DNA of 64,000 bases, from positions 8,948 to 72,947 of the forward strand of contig JANWWA010000015.1 in the NCBI GenBank assembly GCA_025056565.1, given 5' to 3'. The notes beneath the pieces are model-generated. The model ran no database searches and had not been told where the DNA came from. It worked only from the letters and a program-made list of their open reading frames with translations. This DNA comes from Chloroherpetonaceae bacterium. GTDB lineage: Bacteria; Bacteroidota; Chlorobiia; Chlorobiales; Thermochlorobacteraceae. This document shows, piece after piece, positions 62,642 to 64,000 of this stretch; within the stretch, counting starts at the first letter, position 1, and each line of letters opens with the position of its first letter. A program made the translations under genes and the position numbers.

Positions 62642-63610
62642 TTAATTTTTCTTCAGCAAAGAGTGCGCTGCCTGCAGATTGCTTTTAAGTGAGCTGGCCT
62701 TCTCCTTTTGTTCGGTGGCTTGCTCTTTTGGCACTGTTTGTCCTGCTGGCTTATTTGTAGCAGCGCTTTCTGGATGATAGTGAAGGTATTCACTGCTCTT
62801 TGCGGTAGCTTCTCTCAGCGCACGCTCGAGCTGTTCCTCTGTCGTCGGCTTTGGAATATACTTGAAGACATTCAGTTCATTGACCGCTCGCACAATGAGC
62901 TTGACATCTACCGCATCGGTCAGAATAATGATAATCGCTTGTGGTCTTTCTTGCTTCAAGGTTTGCAGGAAATCTACCCCATCATACTCGCCCAGCTGCA
63001 GCTCGCTTACAATCACGGAGATTTCTTTCTTGGAGAAAATTTGAAAGGCCTCTTCGACCGTATCTGCCGCTAAAATTTCGTAAATGTCTTCGAGCTTGCT
63101 AACCAGATGCGCAATCTCTTCCTTGCTGTATCCGATGAAAAGCACACTCGGTCTTACTGATGGCTTGGGTGGCGCACTGACTGGCGCAACAGGCATCTTT
63201 GTTACACCCACTGCTGATGTCCTCAGCGCAGTGATTCGGTCGTAAATTTGCACGCCTAAGCGCACCACACTTTGCAGCATTTCAGGACGGCAAGGCTTGT
63301 TGAGGTAGCGGAAAATCTCACCTGCGTTGACGGACTTAATTACGCTCTCCAAATCCGCATAGCCTGTTAGTAACACACGAATCGTATCAGGGCTAATTGT
63401 CTTTGCTTGACGCAATAGCTCATGCCCGGGCATCTCTGGCATACGTTCATCGCTGATAATGACCTTAATAGGGTGCTGGCGCAGAATTTCCAGTGCTTCA
63501 AATCCGTTTTGGGCGGTGTGCACCTTGTAGTCAAAGTCCAGCAGGTCGCGCAACGAATTGAGCATCAGCGGCTCATCGTCGACCACCAAGATGTGCGAGA
63601 GTTCCTTCAT
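62642..63610 (-). CDS. Response regulator with two receiver domains, second one degenerate
   Basis: A 322-residue protein. First receiver (residues 6-125): acidic pair D11-D12, phospho-acceptor D54 in IISDERMPEMPG, T82 and K105, so functional. Pro-rich linker, then a second receiver-like domain (155-275): the acidic pair is replaced by G160-Y161, and E203 in VIVSELQLGEYDG stands where the Asp should be; T231 and K254 remain. E for D mimics the phosphorylated state in some receivers, so this one may be permanently on or a docking module. The C-terminus is a Lys/Glu/Ala-rich tail without output domain. ATG at 63610 has GGAG seven or eight bases upstream. The kinase fragment upstream on the same strand is the probable partner. 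Confidence 0.9.
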   Translation of the reverse strand: MKELSHILVVDDEPLMLNSLRDLLDFDYKVHTAQNGFEALEILRQHPIKVIISDERMPEMPGHELLRQAKTISPDTIRVLLTGYADLESVIKSVNAGEIFRYLNKPCRPEMLQSVVRLGVQIYDRITALRTSAVGVTKMPVAPVSAPPKPSVRPSVLFIGYSKEEIAHLVSKLEDIYEILAADTVEEAFQIFSKKEISVIVSELQLGEYDGVDFLQTLKQERPQAIIIILTDAVDVKLIVRAVNELNVFKYIPKPTTEEQLERALREATAKSSEYLHYHPESAATNKPAGQTVPKEQATEQKEKASSLKSNLQAAHSLLKKN

Positions 63611-63647
63611 TATCTTTCTCCTTGCCGAAGTTCAAAAGCGAGTTTTG

Positions 63648-63655
63648 CAAATTTA
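63648..63655 (-). promoter_or_regulatory. Possible -7 promoter element before the double-receiver gene
   Basis: TAAATTTG on the minus strand fits TAnnTTTG, 38 bases upstream of the start codon, but no TTTG is found at the expected -33 spacing. Low support. Confidence 0.25.
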
Positions 63656-63832
63656 GCTAACAATGCCTTACAACTGTTTATCGCATTCGAGAGGTCAAGA
63701 AAACACTGTGCTTAGATTTTACCACGCACAGCTTGTCAGCGAGCCAACTGCCAGTCTCATCGCCTATTTAGGCCTTTTGCCTAGCTGAGCTACACTATGC
63801 TTTCGCTTTATCGCCCTCATCAGTGATTTTTG

Positions 63833-64000
63833 TTACGAAGCGATGTTTTCCTTTTGCTCTGCAACCACATTGCTGCGCCTTGTTTGCCGCAGCGGCAGCG
63901 TAATCGTAAACTCTGTGCCTCTACCGACTTCACTTGCGACCTGAATAGTGCCGTGATGCTGCTCAATGATTTTATAGACAATGGACAGCCCAAGCCCTGT
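63833..64000 (-). CDS. Histidine kinase C-terminus (N-terminal part outside window)
   Basis: The right edge cuts this gene; only the last 55 codons are seen, ending in TAA at 63835-63833. The visible residues begin [20 protein letters not shown] and continue with [17 protein letters not shown], the G2 box and final strands of a HATPase domain, then a tail of 17 residues ending NIAS. No receiver domain follows the ATPase domain. It lies upstream of, and on the same strand as, the double-receiver gene (222-base gap), which suggests a two-component pair. Confidence 0.9.
   Translation of the reverse strand, partial: TGLGLSIVYKIIEQHHGTIQVASEVGRGTEFTITLPLRQTRRSNVVAEQKENIAS

Overview
The window reads as an ordinary, gene-dense chromosomal segment of a member of the Chlorobiota/Bacteroidota lineage, plausibly a Chloroherpeton-like green sulfur bacterium relative. 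This is inference from gene content: a PorQ-like type IX secretion protein, a Reg_prop/Y_Y_Y propeller histidine kinase, a DUF5117/DUF5118-type metalloprotease, a 2[4Fe-4S] ferredoxin, a B12-radical SAM enzyme of the type used in bacteriochlorophyll side-chain methylation, and two tRNA promoters that fit the Bacteroidota pattern TTTG-N20-TAnnTTTG. No phage, insertion sequence, CRISPR array or rRNA operon was seen. Both window edges cut histidine kinase genes.

Layout. 0-7 kb: a hybrid histidine kinase, a PLP aminotransferase, three tandem Uma2-family genes that look recently duplicated or gene-converted, tRNA-Asp, and a lipoprotein DNA/RNA nuclease. 7-12 kb: an RND efflux adaptor and pump, then radA. 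13-19 kb: porQ-like gene, orphan two-domain sugar/nucleoside ABC ATPase, ferredoxin with a palindrome in its promoter, a small membrane protein, a secreted repeat protein, and the B12-radical SAM gene. 19-27 kb: a PDZ-membrane-GAF-PP2C phosphatase overlapping a heptosyltransferase, a metallophosphoesterase, leucine dehydrogenase, nusB, a PPP-type phosphatase and nth. 27-31 kb: a surface-glycan operon (WbpD-like, WbpB-like, initiating sugar-phosphate transferase, DUF354-like glycosyltransferase). 31-37 kb: an EAL phosphodiesterase, a large secreted metalloprotease and a TPR-histidine kinase. 37-44 kb: a complete MacAB-TolC-like efflux operon that carries a decayed gene remnant between the ATPase and permease genes. 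44-58 kb: TPR protein, M14 carboxypeptidase, tRNA-Ala(CGC), TPR-BTAD regulator, lipoprotein, ComEC-like channel, TPR-diguanylate cyclase and propeller histidine kinase. 58-64 kb: pyrE, priA, a beta-CASP metallo-hydrolase, a double-receiver response regulator and the tail of its probable partner kinase.

How it fits together. The strongest theme is signalling: four histidine kinases (two are close paralogues with different sensors), a diguanylate cyclase translationally coupled to a kinase, a c-di-GMP phosphodiesterase, a PP2C phosphatase, a double-receiver protein whose second receiver has Glu in place of the phospho-acceptor Asp, and four proteins built on TPR repeats. A second theme is the cell envelope: two efflux systems sharing, within this window, one TolC-like channel, glycan synthesis and secreted hydrolases. 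I found no convincing wholly new system. The best leads are the Uma2 triplet, the coupled kinase/cyclase pair, the palindromic promoters of ferredoxin and leucine dehydrogenase, and the remnant inside the efflux operon.
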